Shown one piece after another: positions 19,350 to 27,952 of a DNA stretch of 64,000 bases. The position numbers and the translations under genes are program-made. Where the stretch lies: positions 119,611 through 183,610 of the forward strand of contig NZ_MUXN01000001.1 in assembly GCF_001995215.1 (NCBI RefSeq), written 5' to 3'. Positions within the stretch are counted from its first letter, which is position 1, and every line of letters begins with the position of its first letter. Below the pieces are notes generated by a model. It searched no databases, was not told where the DNA came from, and was given only the letters and a program-made list of their open reading frames with translations. The stretch comes from Amycolatopsis azurea DSM 43854. Lineage in GTDB: Bacteria > Actinomycetota > Actinomycetes > Mycobacteriales > Pseudonocardiaceae.

Positions 19350-20330
19350 ATGGTGATCGAAGAACGGGTCCGTCCCGCGGCGCGTCGGGGTTCCGGGCGG
19401 AAGCTGGTCAGCGGGCTGCTCGTCGCGGCGGTCGTGCCGTTCGCGGTGCTGACGGCGATGCGGCTGGTGGGTTACGACGGCAACACGTACACGATCGCCG
19501 CGCTCGCGCTGACGCCCTACGCGGGGATCGCGACCCTCGTGCTCGGCGTCCTCGCGCTGGGGCTCCGCCGCTGGTGGACCGCGGCCGTCGCACTGGTGCT
19601 GACCTGCACGATCGCCGCGCTGGTGCTGCCCCGCGCGTTCGGAGGTGAGCAGAAGGCGCTCGGCGGCAAGCACGTCCGCGTCCTCGCGTCGAACATGCTC
19701 GGCGGGCAGGCGGATCCGGCCAGGATCGTCGGCTACGTGAAGGAACACCAGGTCGACGTCCTGAGCCTGACCGAGATGACACCCGAGGCGATCACCGGGC
19801 TCGACCGGGCCGGGCTGTTCCAGCTTCTGCCGTACCACGTGCTGCACCCGGCGGAGTGGGCGTCGGGCTCCGGACTGGTGTCGAAGTACCCGCTCACGCC
19901 CCTGAAGCTCAGCGGCGACTCGGACTACAAGCAGCCGAGCGCGAGCATCGACCTCGGCGACGGCGTCCGGATCGAGGTCGTCGCGGTCCATCCGGCGGCG
20001 CCGATGTGGGACCGGCACGCGTGGGTCGACGAGGCCAAGGACCTGCCCTACGCCGACGCCGAGCACGACATCCGGATCCTGGCGGGCGACTTCAACGCCA
20101 GCTTCGATCACTCGCTCTTCCGTGAGCTGCTGACCAGGGGATACGTGGACGCCGCCGATCAGCTGGGGAAGGCGCTGCAAGGCACCTGGACGAACGGGGC
20201 GGTGCCGCCGGTGCCGATCGACCACGTGCTGGCGGACAAGCGGACGGCCATCGCGGACTTCAAGGTGCTGGAGACGCCCGGCAGCGATCACGACGCGGTA
20301 TACGCGGAAATCGTCCTGCCCGGAAAGTGA
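19350..20330 (+). CDS. membrane-anchored endonuclease/exonuclease/phosphatase-family protein
   Basis: About 326 residues. Three N-terminal membrane helices (about 18-110) lead to an extracytoplasmic EEP domain with the expected metal and catalytic signatures: ASNMLGG, LTEMTPE, AVHPAAP, AGDFNAS, IDHVLA and GSDHDAV. EEP proteins cleave phosphodiesters in DNA, lipids or inositol phosphates; anchoring outside suggests a lipid or extracellular nucleic-acid substrate, which is inference. Start uncertain: ATG 19350 or GTG 19353; there is no clear ribosome site, and the frame is open from 19305. It is divergent from the DrrAB-like exporter. Confidence 0.82.
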   Translation: MVIEERVRPAARRGSGRKLVSGLLVAAVVPFAVLTAMRLVGYDGNTYTIAALALTPYAGIATLVLGVLALGLRRWWTAAVALVLTCTIAALVLPRAFGGEQKALGGKHVRVLASNMLGGQADPARIVGYVKEHQVDVLSLTEMTPEAITGLDRAGLFQLLPYHVLHPAEWASGSGLVSKYPLTPLKLSGDSDYKQPSASIDLGDGVRIEVVAVHPAAPMWDRHAWVDEAKDLPYADAEHDIRILAGDFNASFDHSLFRELLTRGYVDAADQLGKALQGTWTNGAVPPVPIDHVLADKRTAIADFKVLETPGSDHDAVYAEIVLPGK

Positions 20331-20355
20331 CCTTCCGCTGGCAGGCTTCTCGCGC

Positions 20356-21183
20356 ATGAGGAAGCTCTGGGGAGTTCTCGCGTTGTCGCTGCTCACTGGC
20401 TGCGTTCCGGGAAACCTGCCGCCGAGTGAAGCGAAGAGCGCGCTGGGCTTCGTCGCCCAGCCCGGTGCCGGGCGGACCTTCCTCCAGCGGGACCCGGTCG
20501 ACGAGGTCGAGCGGCTGTTCCAGCCGGGGCCCGACCGGAAACCGGTGGCGCTGGCCGACACGGGCCGGAACCTGATCGGCGTCGGCGTCCGGGAGTTCCC
20601 CGGTGAAAACCGGTCGGAGCCGATCGCGTGGGTGCTCGGGGGCCGCGAGCGCGAGATCGTGCTGCCCCAGGACAGACCGGGCTACTGGGCGCCGACCGCG
20701 ATCGCGGCCGACGGCGATCAGGTCCTCGTGGCCGGTGCCCTCGGCGGAGACGTGCGGGTGTGGGCCTCCGGCGACGCGGGCGCGACCTGGACGGTGTCTC
20801 AGGTTCAGGTTCGGGCGAGCGACATGTGGTTCTCCACCGTGCTCCGGACGGAAGGGAAATGGCTGCTGGCCGGGGGTTCCGCGGCCGGCGCGCTGGTCGT
20901 GACCGGCGCGCCCGGCGCCTGGGAGACCGCGTCCATCGGGGACGGCCGGATCCTCGGCGGGACGGCGGACAAGGCCGGCCGGGCGGTGCTGTTCGGGGAC
21001 CGTACCGAGTGGAACCGGTCCCAGACCTCGAACCGGTCGTGCTCGGTGGTGTGGGTTCCCGGCGGCGGTGGCTGGCAGCGGGGCGAGCTGGGCTGCCCGG
21101 CCGAGCGGATCACCACCGCGGAGACCCAAGAGGACGGACGGGTGGTTCTGGCGAGCAGCCGCGACCTGTGGGTCCGGCCTTAG
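20356..21183 (+). CDS. lipoprotein with BNR/Asp-box repeat features
   Basis: 275 residues with a lipoprotein signal (MRKLWGVLALSLLTGC; cysteine at 16). The body is rich in short beta-strand repeats and has an Asp-box (WASGDAGATW), a turn typical of beta-propeller proteins such as sialidases and photosystem assembly factors. No catalytic sialidase arginine triad was recognised, so a binding or structural role outside the membrane is more likely. It starts 25 bases after the EEP gene, probably in the same transcript, and ends against the convergent sirtuin gene. Confidence 0.72.
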   Translation: MRKLWGVLALSLLTGCVPGNLPPSEAKSALGFVAQPGAGRTFLQRDPVDEVERLFQPGPDRKPVALADTGRNLIGVGVREFPGENRSEPIAWVLGGREREIVLPQDRPGYWAPTAIAADGDQVLVAGALGGDVRVWASGDAGATWTVSQVQVRASDMWFSTVLRTEGKWLLAGGSAAGALVVTGAPGAWETASIGDGRILGGTADKAGRAVLFGDRTEWNRSQTSNRSCSVVWVPGGGGWQRGELGCPAERITTAETQEDGRVVLASSRDLWVRP

Positions 21184-21992
21184 GCCAGCAGCGCGTCCAG
21201 TGCCTTGAGTGTTTCGAGGCTGTTGCTCGCGAGCGAGACACCGCGCCCGTGCCGGATCCCCGGCTCGCGCGGGTTGATCCGGACCAGCGCGCCGGTCGCG
21301 GCGCTGGCCAGCTCCGAGTAGCGCCGCACCGTCGGCACCGCCTGCCCGGCGCCGAGTTCCACGACCACGAGGTCGCGATGCCGGCGGCGCCACGCGGTCA
21401 GCTCGTCGAGCTGCGCCTGACTGCGCTGCCCGAGCCAGTCGTAGTCGCCGAACATCAGGATGTTGGGCCGGGCGAGGCCGCCGCAGCGCGGGCACGACGG
21501 CAGCGGCGCCAGCGCGCGCATCGTGTCCTCGTCGATCGGGACCTCGACGTCGACGGCGGGCCAGATCTCGCCGGTACACCGGTCGAGGCACTGGAGATGG
21601 TGGATGGACCCGTGCGCTTCGGCGACGTGCGGGTACGCCGCCTTCTGGAACTGTCCGTCCACATTGGACGTGAACGTCCGGACGCCGCCGGGTTTGCGCG
21701 CTCCCCAGGAAAGCAGGAGCCGGAACCCCTCGTGCGGGACCGTCGCGCGGTACAGCGCGAGCCGGTGCCCGTAGAAACCCCAGGCGAGCTCGGGATCTTC
21801 GGCGAAATGACGCGGGTCGGCGAGTTCGACGAAGCTGATGCCCAGCCGCTCGTAGGGCGGATACGCCTTCCAGAAACCCTCGTCGCCCCGGAAATCGGGC
21901 AGGCCGGAGTCGACGCCCATCCCGGCGCCGGCGCAGACGAGCAGCGCGCCGGCGCCGTCGATCAGTTCCGCGGCTCGTTCGAGCTCACTCAC
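21180..21992 (-). CDS. Sir2-family NAD-dependent deacylase
   Basis: About 270 residues from GTG 21992. The NAD-binding motif GAGMGVDSGLPDFRG, a TSNVDGQF variant of the usual TQNID, the catalytic His in HGSIHHL, and zinc cysteines (CLDRC and CPRC) are visible. The downstream NAD segment is altered (ELGAGQAVPTVR in place of the GTSL-type motif), so it belongs to a divergent sirtuin subgroup; the acyl specificity is unknown. Its start lies inside the last codons of mhuD, so the two are co-translated. Confidence 0.85.
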   Translation of the reverse strand: MSELERAAELIDGAGALLVCAGAGMGVDSGLPDFRGDEGFWKAYPPYERLGISFVELADPRHFAEDPELAWGFYGHRLALYRATVPHEGFRLLLSWGARKPGGVRTFTSNVDGQFQKAAYPHVAEAHGSIHHLQCLDRCTGEIWPAVDVEVPIDEDTMRALAPLPSCPRCGGLARPNILMFGDYDWLGQRSQAQLDELTAWRRRHRDLVVVELGAGQAVPTVRRYSELASAATGALVRINPREPGIRHGRGVSLASNSLETLKALDALLA

Positions 21993-22293
21993 CCGGCTTC
22001 GAAGCCTGGACGACCTCGAATTCCAGCAGGTTCGCGCCGCTGGAGACCGGCTTCGCGCGCTCGCCCGCGTGCGCCTCACGCGCCGGGCCGGACGCCCACG
22101 CCTGATAGGCCTCTTCGGACTCCCACTTCGTGTAGACGAAGTAGCGGCTTTCGCCGGAGACCGGGCGGAGCAGTTCGAAGCCGAGGAAACCGGGCTGGTT
22201 GTCGACGGCGTGCAGCCGCGCGGCGAACCGCTTCTCCAGCTCGGGGCCTGCGCCTTCGGGGACCTCGATCGCGTTGATCTTCACGACAGCCAT
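21985..22293 (-). CDS. mhuD: heme-degrading monooxygenase, MhuD/IsdG family
   Basis: 102 residues closely resembling M. tuberculosis MhuD (Rv3592). Numbered from ATG 22293, the known key residues fall at identical positions: Asn7, Trp66 and His75 (VKINAIEV and AYQAWASGPAREAH). MhuD opens heme with release of iron without CO. The protein is a small cytosolic ferredoxin-fold dimer. The sirtuin start overlaps its stop by 8 bases. An iron box was looked for upstream but not found. A start three codons earlier is possible but not conserved. Confidence 0.92.
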   Translation of the reverse strand: MAVVKINAIEVPEGAGPELEKRFAARLHAVDNQPGFLGFELLRPVSGESRYFVYTKWESEEAYQAWASGPAREAHAGERAKPVSSGANLLEFEVVQASKPGE

Positions 22294-22355
22294 GCCGTCC
22301 ACCCTACGGTGAAACTCTTTTGCGCCGCGATGTGATGCGTGGGACCTTCCCAGGG

Positions 22356-23558
22356 ATGGCTGACACGAAGATCCTCATCTCCGGAGCGAGCGTGGCCGGC
22401 CCGGCCCTGGCCTTCTGGCTCACCCGGTACGGCTTCGAAGTGACCGTCGTGGAGCGCGCGCCTTCGCTGCGCCCCGGCGGCCAGGCCGTCGATCTGCGCG
22501 GAACGGCCAAGGAGGTCGTCCGGCGGATGGGCCTGGCCGAACGGATCCGCGAGGCGTGCACGGACACGAAGGGCGAGACCCTCGTCGACCGGAAGAACCG
22601 CACGAAGGCCACCATCCGGGCCGACGACTTCGACGGAGACGGCGTCGTCGCCGAGATCGAGATCCTCCGCGGCGACCTGACCGAGGTGCTGTACGAGGCG
22701 ACCAAGGAGCGGACGGAGTACGTCTTCGGCGACCGGATCACCGCGCTGGACGAGCGGGCCGACGGCGTCGACGTCACCTTCGCGAGTGGTGCGCGGAGGA
22801 CGTTCGACATGGTCATCGGGGCGGACGGGCTGCATTCGGGAGTGCGGGCGCTGGCCTTCGGCGAGGAGTCCCGACACGTCCGGCACCTGGGCTCGTACCT
22901 GGCGTTCTTCACCGTGCCGAACCGGCTCGGCCTGCGGAACTGGGCGATCGGCTACGACGACGTCGGCCGGTCCGCCGGGATCCGCGGCATCCGCGACGGC
23001 GACGAGGCGATGGCCTACTTCGGGTTCGCTTCGGAGAAGGTCGACTACGACTATCGCGACGTCGAAGCGCAGAAGGAGCTGGTCCGGGGCTTCGCTGCCG
23101 GGATGGAATGGGAGGCGCCCTGGCTGCTGGAACGGCTGGACGACGCCCCCGACTTCTATTTCGACTCGTGCGCGCAGGTGATCATGGAGTCGTGGTCGCG
23201 CGGCCGGATCGGGCTGCTGGGCGACGCCGCCTTCTGCCCTTCACCGCTCTCGGGGCAGGGGACGAGCCTGGCGTTCGTCGGCGCGTACGTCCTCGCCGGG
23301 GAACTCGCGGCCGGCCTCGACACGGGGCTCAAGCGCTACGAAGCGGTCATGCGCGAGTTCGTCGAGAAGACGCAGGAGATGGGGCGGGACAACGCGGCGT
23401 CGATCTTCGCGAAGTCGCGGGCCGCGCTGCGGATGCGGTACCTGATGATGCGGTTGATGCGGCTCAAGCCGGTCGCCGCGCTGGCGTCGCGGAAGATGCG
23501 GGACGTGGTGAACGGCATCGACCTGCCGGACTACCCCACGCCGCAATTAGCCGACTAA
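22356..23558 (+). CDS. FAD-dependent monooxygenase (PheA/TfdB, TetX-like)
   Basis: 400 residues from ATG 22356. The FAD-binding GxGxxG variant (ISGASVAGPALAFWL, residues 7-21), the ERAPSLRPGGQAVDLRG segment, the mid-chain DG motif (MVIGADGLHSGVR) and the GD motif (GRIGLLGDAAFCPSPLSGQGTSLA) place it among aromatic-ring and antibiotic-inactivating flavin hydroxylases. Substrate unknown. It is divergent from mhuD by about 60 bases and not clearly in an operon. Confidence 0.9.
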   Translation: MADTKILISGASVAGPALAFWLTRYGFEVTVVERAPSLRPGGQAVDLRGTAKEVVRRMGLAERIREACTDTKGETLVDRKNRTKATIRADDFDGDGVVAEIEILRGDLTEVLYEATKERTEYVFGDRITALDERADGVDVTFASGARRTFDMVIGADGLHSGVRALAFGEESRHVRHLGSYLAFFTVPNRLGLRNWAIGYDDVGRSAGIRGIRDGDEAMAYFGFASEKVDYDYRDVEAQKELVRGFAAGMEWEAPWLLERLDDAPDFYFDSCAQVIMESWSRGRIGLLGDAAFCPSPLSGQGTSLAFVGAYVLAGELAAGLDTGLKRYEAVMREFVEKTQEMGRDNAASIFAKSRAALRMRYLMMRLMRLKPVAALASRKMRDVVNGIDLPDYPTPQLAD

Positions 23559-23615
23559 ACGCGCCGGTCTCGGACCCCTCGAGTGGGTCGTGAGTGGCAA
23601 CTGCCGGCTTCGAGT

Positions 23616-23638
23616 GTTGTGAAAGCCACTTTCACAAC
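23616..23638. repeat. GAAAG-CTTTC palindrome, family copy 2
   Basis: GTTGTGAAAG and CTTTCACAAC flank CCA as a perfect 10-base inverted repeat. It is the same family as 1-50 and 31011-31033, here just beyond the 3' ends of two convergent genes, and may help termination. Confidence 0.7.
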
Positions 23639-23669
23639 TGCCGCATTTCGTCTGCTAAATGCGCTGGTC

Positions 23670-25112
23670 TCAGCCGCGGAGGGTGCCCGGCAGGAGTTCG
23701 GCGTCCGGCGGGATCGTCGTGCCGTGGAACCACGCGTCGAAGAACGGCCGCAGGTTCTGCTCCGAAAGCTTGATGGTGAACGCCTCGAAATCCGCCCACG
23801 ACGCGTTGGCGTTCCGGTGCGCCGCCGGCCATTCCTTCAGCAGCCGCGCGAAAGCGCCTTCGCCGATCTTCCGCCGCAGCGCGTGGATGGCCAGGATCCC
23901 CTTGTCGTAGACGCCGTGGAATTCCTGCCCGGCCCCCATGCCGACCAGTTTCGGCGTCCAGAAATCCGGGCTGTTCCGCATGATCTCGAGCGCGGCGCGG
24001 TAGCGGTCGTCGAGGTTCTCGTCGTCCCGCGATTCCTGCCACAGCCATTGCGCGTAGGACGCGAGACATTCGTTGAGACAGATGTCGGACCACGAATTCA
24101 GCGTCACCGAATCGCCGAACCACTGGTGTGCGGTTTCGTGCACGACGGTGATCAGGTCGGCCCATTTCGCGTACGTCGGCCTGGTCTGCGTCTCCAGCGA
24201 GAAGTGGATGTCCTCGTCGAGGTAGATCCCGCCGGCCGCGTCCACCGGGTACGGCCCGAACTTCGAGGTCAGGAAGCCGATGATCTCCGGCAGCCGCCTG
24301 CCGGTGTCGCGCCGGTCCTCCGCGCCCGGCGCGTACGCGTTCACCAGCGGCGTCCCGTCCGGGAGCGCCATCCGGTCGACGGTGAACTTGTCGATCGCCA
24401 CCGTGGTCAGATACGGCGCCACCGGCGTTCGCTCCTGCCAGGACGTCGTGGACCAGCCGTTCGCCGAGGTCTTCTGGATCTCGCGGCCGTTCGAGATGAC
24501 GGTCCAGCCGTCCGGCACCCGGGCGGTGAGGGTGAACATCGCCTTGTCGCGCGGGGTTTCGTTGACCGGGTACCAGAACGACGCCGAATGCGGCTCGCCG
24601 ACGATGAACGCGCCGCCGTCCTTCGACTTTTGCCAGCCGTTCTCGCTGCCGCCCGCCTTGGGGGTCACCGACGGGTCGCCGCCGTAGAGGACCTTCGTGT
24701 GGAAGGTGGTCCCGTTCCGGATCGGCTCGGCGGGCGTCACCACCAGCTCGAAGTCGCCTTCGCGGGCGAACTTGGCCGGTTTCCCGTCCACTTCGACGGA
24801 GTGGACGGTCAGGCCGCGTAAGTCCAAGTTGTACCGATCGAGGTCCTGGGTCGCTTTCGCGATCACCGTGGTGTCGCCGTCGAGACGCCCTTTCGCGGGG
24901 TCATAGGTGATCCCGACCTGGTATTCGACGGCGTCGTAGCCGCCGTTTCCGTCCATCGGGTAGTACGGGTCGCCCGCGCCCGAAGCGCCCGGCGCCGGGT
25001 TCATCGGCGGCGGCGGAGGGGGCGCCGCCGGGGGAGGATCGGCACTGCACCCGATAATCAGGGCGCAGACGACCCCCAGGACCAGACCGGCGGCGGGGAC
25101 ACGGCTGCGCAT
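23670..25112 (-). CDS. M1-family metallopeptidase, lipoprotein form
   Basis: 480 residues. A lipoprotein signal (ALIIGC, Cys at about 22) is followed by a Pro-rich spacer, so the enzyme is anchored outside the membrane. The zinc site is intact: HETAH (His325, Glu326, His329) and Glu348 in LNECL; GVYDKG supplies the expected tyrosine. It is the second of three paralogs sharing YYPxDGNGGYD after the signal region. Its start codon is nearly back to back with the divergent alpha/beta hydrolase. Confidence 0.9.
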   Translation of the reverse strand: MRSRVPAAGLVLGVVCALIIGCSADPPPAAPPPPPPMNPAPGASGAGDPYYPMDGNGGYDAVEYQVGITYDPAKGRLDGDTTVIAKATQDLDRYNLDLRGLTVHSVEVDGKPAKFAREGDFELVVTPAEPIRNGTTFHTKVLYGGDPSVTPKAGGSENGWQKSKDGGAFIVGEPHSASFWYPVNETPRDKAMFTLTARVPDGWTVISNGREIQKTSANGWSTTSWQERTPVAPYLTTVAIDKFTVDRMALPDGTPLVNAYAPGAEDRRDTGRRLPEIIGFLTSKFGPYPVDAAGGIYLDEDIHFSLETQTRPTYAKWADLITVVHETAHQWFGDSVTLNSWSDICLNECLASYAQWLWQESRDDENLDDRYRAALEIMRNSPDFWTPKLVGMGAGQEFHGVYDKGILAIHALRRKIGEGAFARLLKEWPAAHRNANASWADFEAFTIKLSEQNLRPFFDAWFHGTTIPPDAELLPGTLRG

Positions 25113-25125
25113 GGAGGGGAGCTTA

Positions 25126-25908
25126 GTGGTGATTCAGCGCGACGGGTTGATCACTTTCGGCGGTGACGGACCGCCGATCGTCCTCCTGCACGGCCTGATG
25201 GGCAGGGCGACGACGTGGTGGCGGGTCGCGCGAAGGCTCGAACCGTACGGGCGTGTCCACGGCCTCGACGCGCGTGGTCACGGCCGTGGGCCACGCGGCG
25301 GGCCCTGGCGCACCGAACGGTTCGCCGACGACGTCGCCGAGGTGCTGCGGACCTTCGGCGAACCCGCGATCCTGATCGGACATTCCATGGGCGGCCTGCA
25401 CGCGTGGGTGACCGCGGCCACGCATCCCGGACTGGTCCGCGCCGTGGTCTGCGAGGACTTCGCGCCGGACCAGCGCGGCCGGACCGTGGACACCTGGCGC
25501 GGCTACTTCGACTCCTGGCCGGTCCCGTTCCGCTCCCTGGCCCACGTGCGTGAATTCTTCGGCGACACCGGCGACTACTTCATCGAATGCGTCGAGGAAC
25601 GGGAAGACGGTTACCACCTGATCGCGTCGCTATCCGATCTGTACGAGATCGCGGCGGAATGGGGGCGGCGGGATTTCTGGGAGTTCGTCGAGCGCGTCAA
25701 ATGCCCGTTGCTCGCCATCGAAGGCGAGCGGACGGCGATGCCGCCCGGCCAGCAGGCCGAGCTGGCCGCGCGCGTGCCCGGCGGCCTCGGACGGCACATC
25801 GTCGTCCAAGGCGCCGGGCACGTGGTGCACGACGAAGCGCCGGAGACCTACCTCGGTGCCGTCGAGGCGTTTCTCTCCGACGTCCTCGGTCAGCCCTTCT
25901 TCAGCTGA
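25126..25908 (+). CDS. alpha/beta hydrolase
   Basis: 260 residues with the nucleophile elbow GHSMGG, oxyanion region VLLHGLMGRATTWW and a C-terminal catalytic His in GAGHVVHDEAPE. GTG 25126 is chosen because GGAGGGG ends six bases before it; an ATG at 25111 would collide with the divergent peptidase start. A hydrolase gene (Rv3591c) occupies a comparable place near mhuD in M. tuberculosis. Substrate unknown. The end overlaps the convergent thioredoxin-like gene by 19 bases. Confidence 0.88.
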   Translation: MVIQRDGLITFGGDGPPIVLLHGLMGRATTWWRVARRLEPYGRVHGLDARGHGRGPRGGPWRTERFADDVAEVLRTFGEPAILIGHSMGGLHAWVTAATHPGLVRAVVCEDFAPDQRGRTVDTWRGYFDSWPVPFRSLAHVREFFGDTGDYFIECVEEREDGYHLIASLSDLYEIAAEWGRRDFWEFVERVKCPLLAIEGERTAMPPGQQAELAARVPGGLGRHIVVQGAGHVVHDEAPETYLGAVEAFLSDVLGQPFFS

Positions 25909-26330
25909 GCGTCGATCCAGGCGCGCAGCTTCGTCTCACCCGGGTAGCCGATGTTCCGCGCGGACGGGAGTTCGGCGGAGTTGCGGACACCGACCAGCGT
26001 CGGCAGGTACCGGATGTTGTACTTCGTGGACAGGTCCTTGCTCTGGTCGACGTCGACCTCGCCGAGCAGGAACTTGCCGCCGTACTCGCCGGCGAGCCGT
26101 TCGATCACCGGCTTCATCTGACGGCACGGCGGGCACCAGGTCGCGCCGAAGTCCATGATGACCAGCTTCTGCTTCGAGATGTTCATGACCTCGGCGTAGT
26201 TGCCCGAGGTCACCGTCATCACGTTCTCGGCCGCCGGCGACGGTGCGGCCGAGGCCGCGCCGTTGCCGAAACCGGTGATCAGCGCCAGCACACCGGCCAG
26301 CACGCAGACGATCCGTTTGGTCTTGGACAA
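25890..26330 (-). CDS. exported thioredoxin-like protein
   Basis: About 146 residues. A signal peptide (SKTKRIVCVLAGVLALITGF ... ASA) precedes a thioredoxin fold with active site WCPPC and cis-proline (RYLPT). TTG 26330 is preferred because AAGGAG lies six bases before it; the open frame runs on to 26357. It should act outside the membrane as a disulfide reductase or isomerase. It follows the rhodanese gene by 27 bases, so the two probably form a sulfur/redox unit. Confidence 0.86.
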   Translation of the reverse strand: MSKTKRIVCVLAGVLALITGFGNGAASAAPSPAAENVMTVTSGNYAEVMNISKQKLVIMDFGATWCPPCRQMKPVIERLAGEYGGKFLLGEVDVDQSKDLSTKYNIRYLPTLVGVRNSAELPSARNIGYPGETKLRAWIDAQLKKG

Positions 26331-26357
26331 GACGATCTCCTTCGCGGGGAAGTCCAC

Positions 26358-26708
26358 TCAGGACGAAGACTGGGTCGGCAGTCCGCCGCCGACCCAGTCT
26401 TCGATGCCTTCGCGGTACTTGCGGACGTTCGTGTATCCGAGCTCCAGCAGGCGCCGTCCGACGAATTCACTGTTGCGGCACGGCGTGTTCGCGCAATAGA
26501 CGACGATCTCGGCGGTCTTGTCCGGAAGCACCGTCGGTGCCAGGTGATCGGTGAATTCGGCGGCCTGTTCGTACGGGAACCCCGGAATGTTGCGTGCTTC
26601 GGGAAGATGTTCCTTTTCGAAATAGGCGACCGGCATCGTGTCGACCACGACCACCGTGCCGGCCTCCATTCGGGAGAGCAGTTCCGTACGAGTGATCAAC
26701 GGCAGCAT
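26358..26708 (-). CDS. rhodanese-like sulfurtransferase
   Basis: 116-residue single rhodanese domain from ATG 26708 (AAGGGG upstream). It carries VVVDTMPVAYFEKEHLPEARNIP near the start and an active-site loop VYCANTPCRNSEFVG, with the cysteine positioned to carry persulfide. The loop differs from the plain CxxxxR form because of a second cysteine. It lacks a signal peptide, while the following thioredoxin-like protein is exported. It lies downstream of a same-strand LysR gene, 91 bases away. Confidence 0.88.
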   Translation of the reverse strand: MLPLITRTELLSRMEAGTVVVVDTMPVAYFEKEHLPEARNIPGFPYEQAAEFTDHLAPTVLPDKTAEIVVYCANTPCRNSEFVGRRLLELGYTNVRKYREGIEDWVGGGLPTQSSS

Positions 26709-26799
26709 GGTGCCCCTTCTCAGACGACCTCGATTGACGATTCCCATCGTCGGCCGTCTCCCGGGACACGCTCTAGTGCCGCACGTCCATGCCGAAGCG

Positions 26800-27753
26800 T
26801 TATCCGGCGGCCAGCCTGCCGTGGCGGTGCAGCCAGGCATGGTACGGCGCCGTCCGTTCGGCCAGCCGCCAGTAGCCCGCCGTGGCCTCGTCGGCGAGTT
26901 CCGCGACGCCGGGCGCGCACGGGCCGTCCTCCCGCCAGGCGAGCACGTGCCGCACGCACATCGGCGCCCCCGCCAGCGGCCGGATGGACAGGCCGTCCGA
27001 CGGTGGCCGGGTCGGCTGGACGAGCCCGACGCCGTGCCCGCCGCTGACCAGGTCTTCCCGCGCGGTGTCGATGTCGACGTCGTGAGTGATCCTGGGGTCG
27101 AAACCGTGCGCCAGACACATTTCGCGGAACACCACGCGGCAACCGTCGCCGCCGCTCGACACGATCCAGTCCTCCCCGGCCAGTTCGGCGAGTTCGATCT
27201 CCTCTTCGCCGGCGAGCGGGTGTTCCGCGGGGACCGCGACGAACGACGGTTCCTCGACCAGGGTCAGGGTCCGCACCTCCGGCGGCACCGGGAGGCCGCG
27301 GCGGCCGCAGATCATGATCAGCGCGAGGTCGATGCCCCGGTTCGCGACCTGGGCGAGCAGTCGCGTGCGTGAGGTGTCGGCGCGGGTGCGAAACGGTTCC
27401 CCGGGTCTCAGATCGCGCAGCCCGGCGAGCAGCGAACCCGTGATGGCGCTGTCGTTCCAGCCGATCCTCATCGATTCGCCCGTCTCGGGCTCCTGACGGT
27501 GGAAGTCGTGCTCCAGTTCGTCGAAGGTGAGCACGATCGCCTTGGCGCGCCGCAGGATCAGGGCGCCGAGTTCGGTGGGCCGCACCCCGTGCTGGTCGCG
27601 GTGGAACAGCGAGCCGCCGACCATCCGCTCGATCCGGCGCAACTGGTGGCTGAGCGCCGGCTGCCCGAGCCCCAATCCGGCGGCGGCACGGTTGAGGCTT
27701 CCGGAGGCAGCGATCTCACAAATCACGCGAAGATGCCGAACCTGAATCTCCAT
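26800..27753 (-). CDS. LysR-family transcriptional regulator
   Basis: 317 residues. The N-terminal winged HTH (HLRVICEIAASGSLNRAAAGLGLGQPALSHQLRRIE, 6-41) is followed by a two-lobed effector domain. It is divergent from the cyclodipeptide synthase gene with a 199-base gap that carries a palindrome at 27826-27845. Its C terminus (ERTAPYHAWL) resembles that of the second LysR at 29968 (RTAPVYAAYL), so the two are likely paralogs bracketing the locus. It may also affect the rhodanese/thioredoxin pair downstream. Confidence 0.9.
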   Translation of the reverse strand: MEIQVRHLRVICEIAASGSLNRAAAGLGLGQPALSHQLRRIERMVGGSLFHRDQHGVRPTELGALILRRAKAIVLTFDELEHDFHRQEPETGESMRIGWNDSAITGSLLAGLRDLRPGEPFRTRADTSRTRLLAQVANRGIDLALIMICGRRGLPVPPEVRTLTLVEEPSFVAVPAEHPLAGEEEIELAELAGEDWIVSSGGDGCRVVFREMCLAHGFDPRITHDVDIDTAREDLVSGGHGVGLVQPTRPPSDGLSIRPLAGAPMCVRHVLAWREDGPCAPGVAELADEATAGYWRLAERTAPYHAWLHRHGRLAAG

Positions 27754-27825
27754 GACTTCGTATACCGCGCCCCGCCGTTGTCCGGCACCTCCGAAGGTCG
27801 CGCCGCTTTCACCGTTGTGGCGCAC

Positions 27826-27845
27826 ATACGAAAGATTTTCGAATT
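27826..27845. promoter_or_regulatory. candidate LysR operator of the cyclodipeptide synthase locus
   Basis: CGAAA-GAT-TTTCG (27829-27841) is a perfect 5+3+5 palindrome with nearly symmetric flanks (ATA / AAT). It lies in the only long divergent gap of this locus. LysR proteins bind T-N11-A dyads of this scale upstream of the target. Assignment is by position. Confidence 0.45.
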
Positions 27846-27952
27846 CCTATAACGCGATGACAACCACGGTCGGCAATACCGGTGGTCACTCGCCGTGGCT
27901 ACCTTCGGTCGACGCCTCTTCTCCCCGCATTATCCGCGAATCAGGAGCCGTC

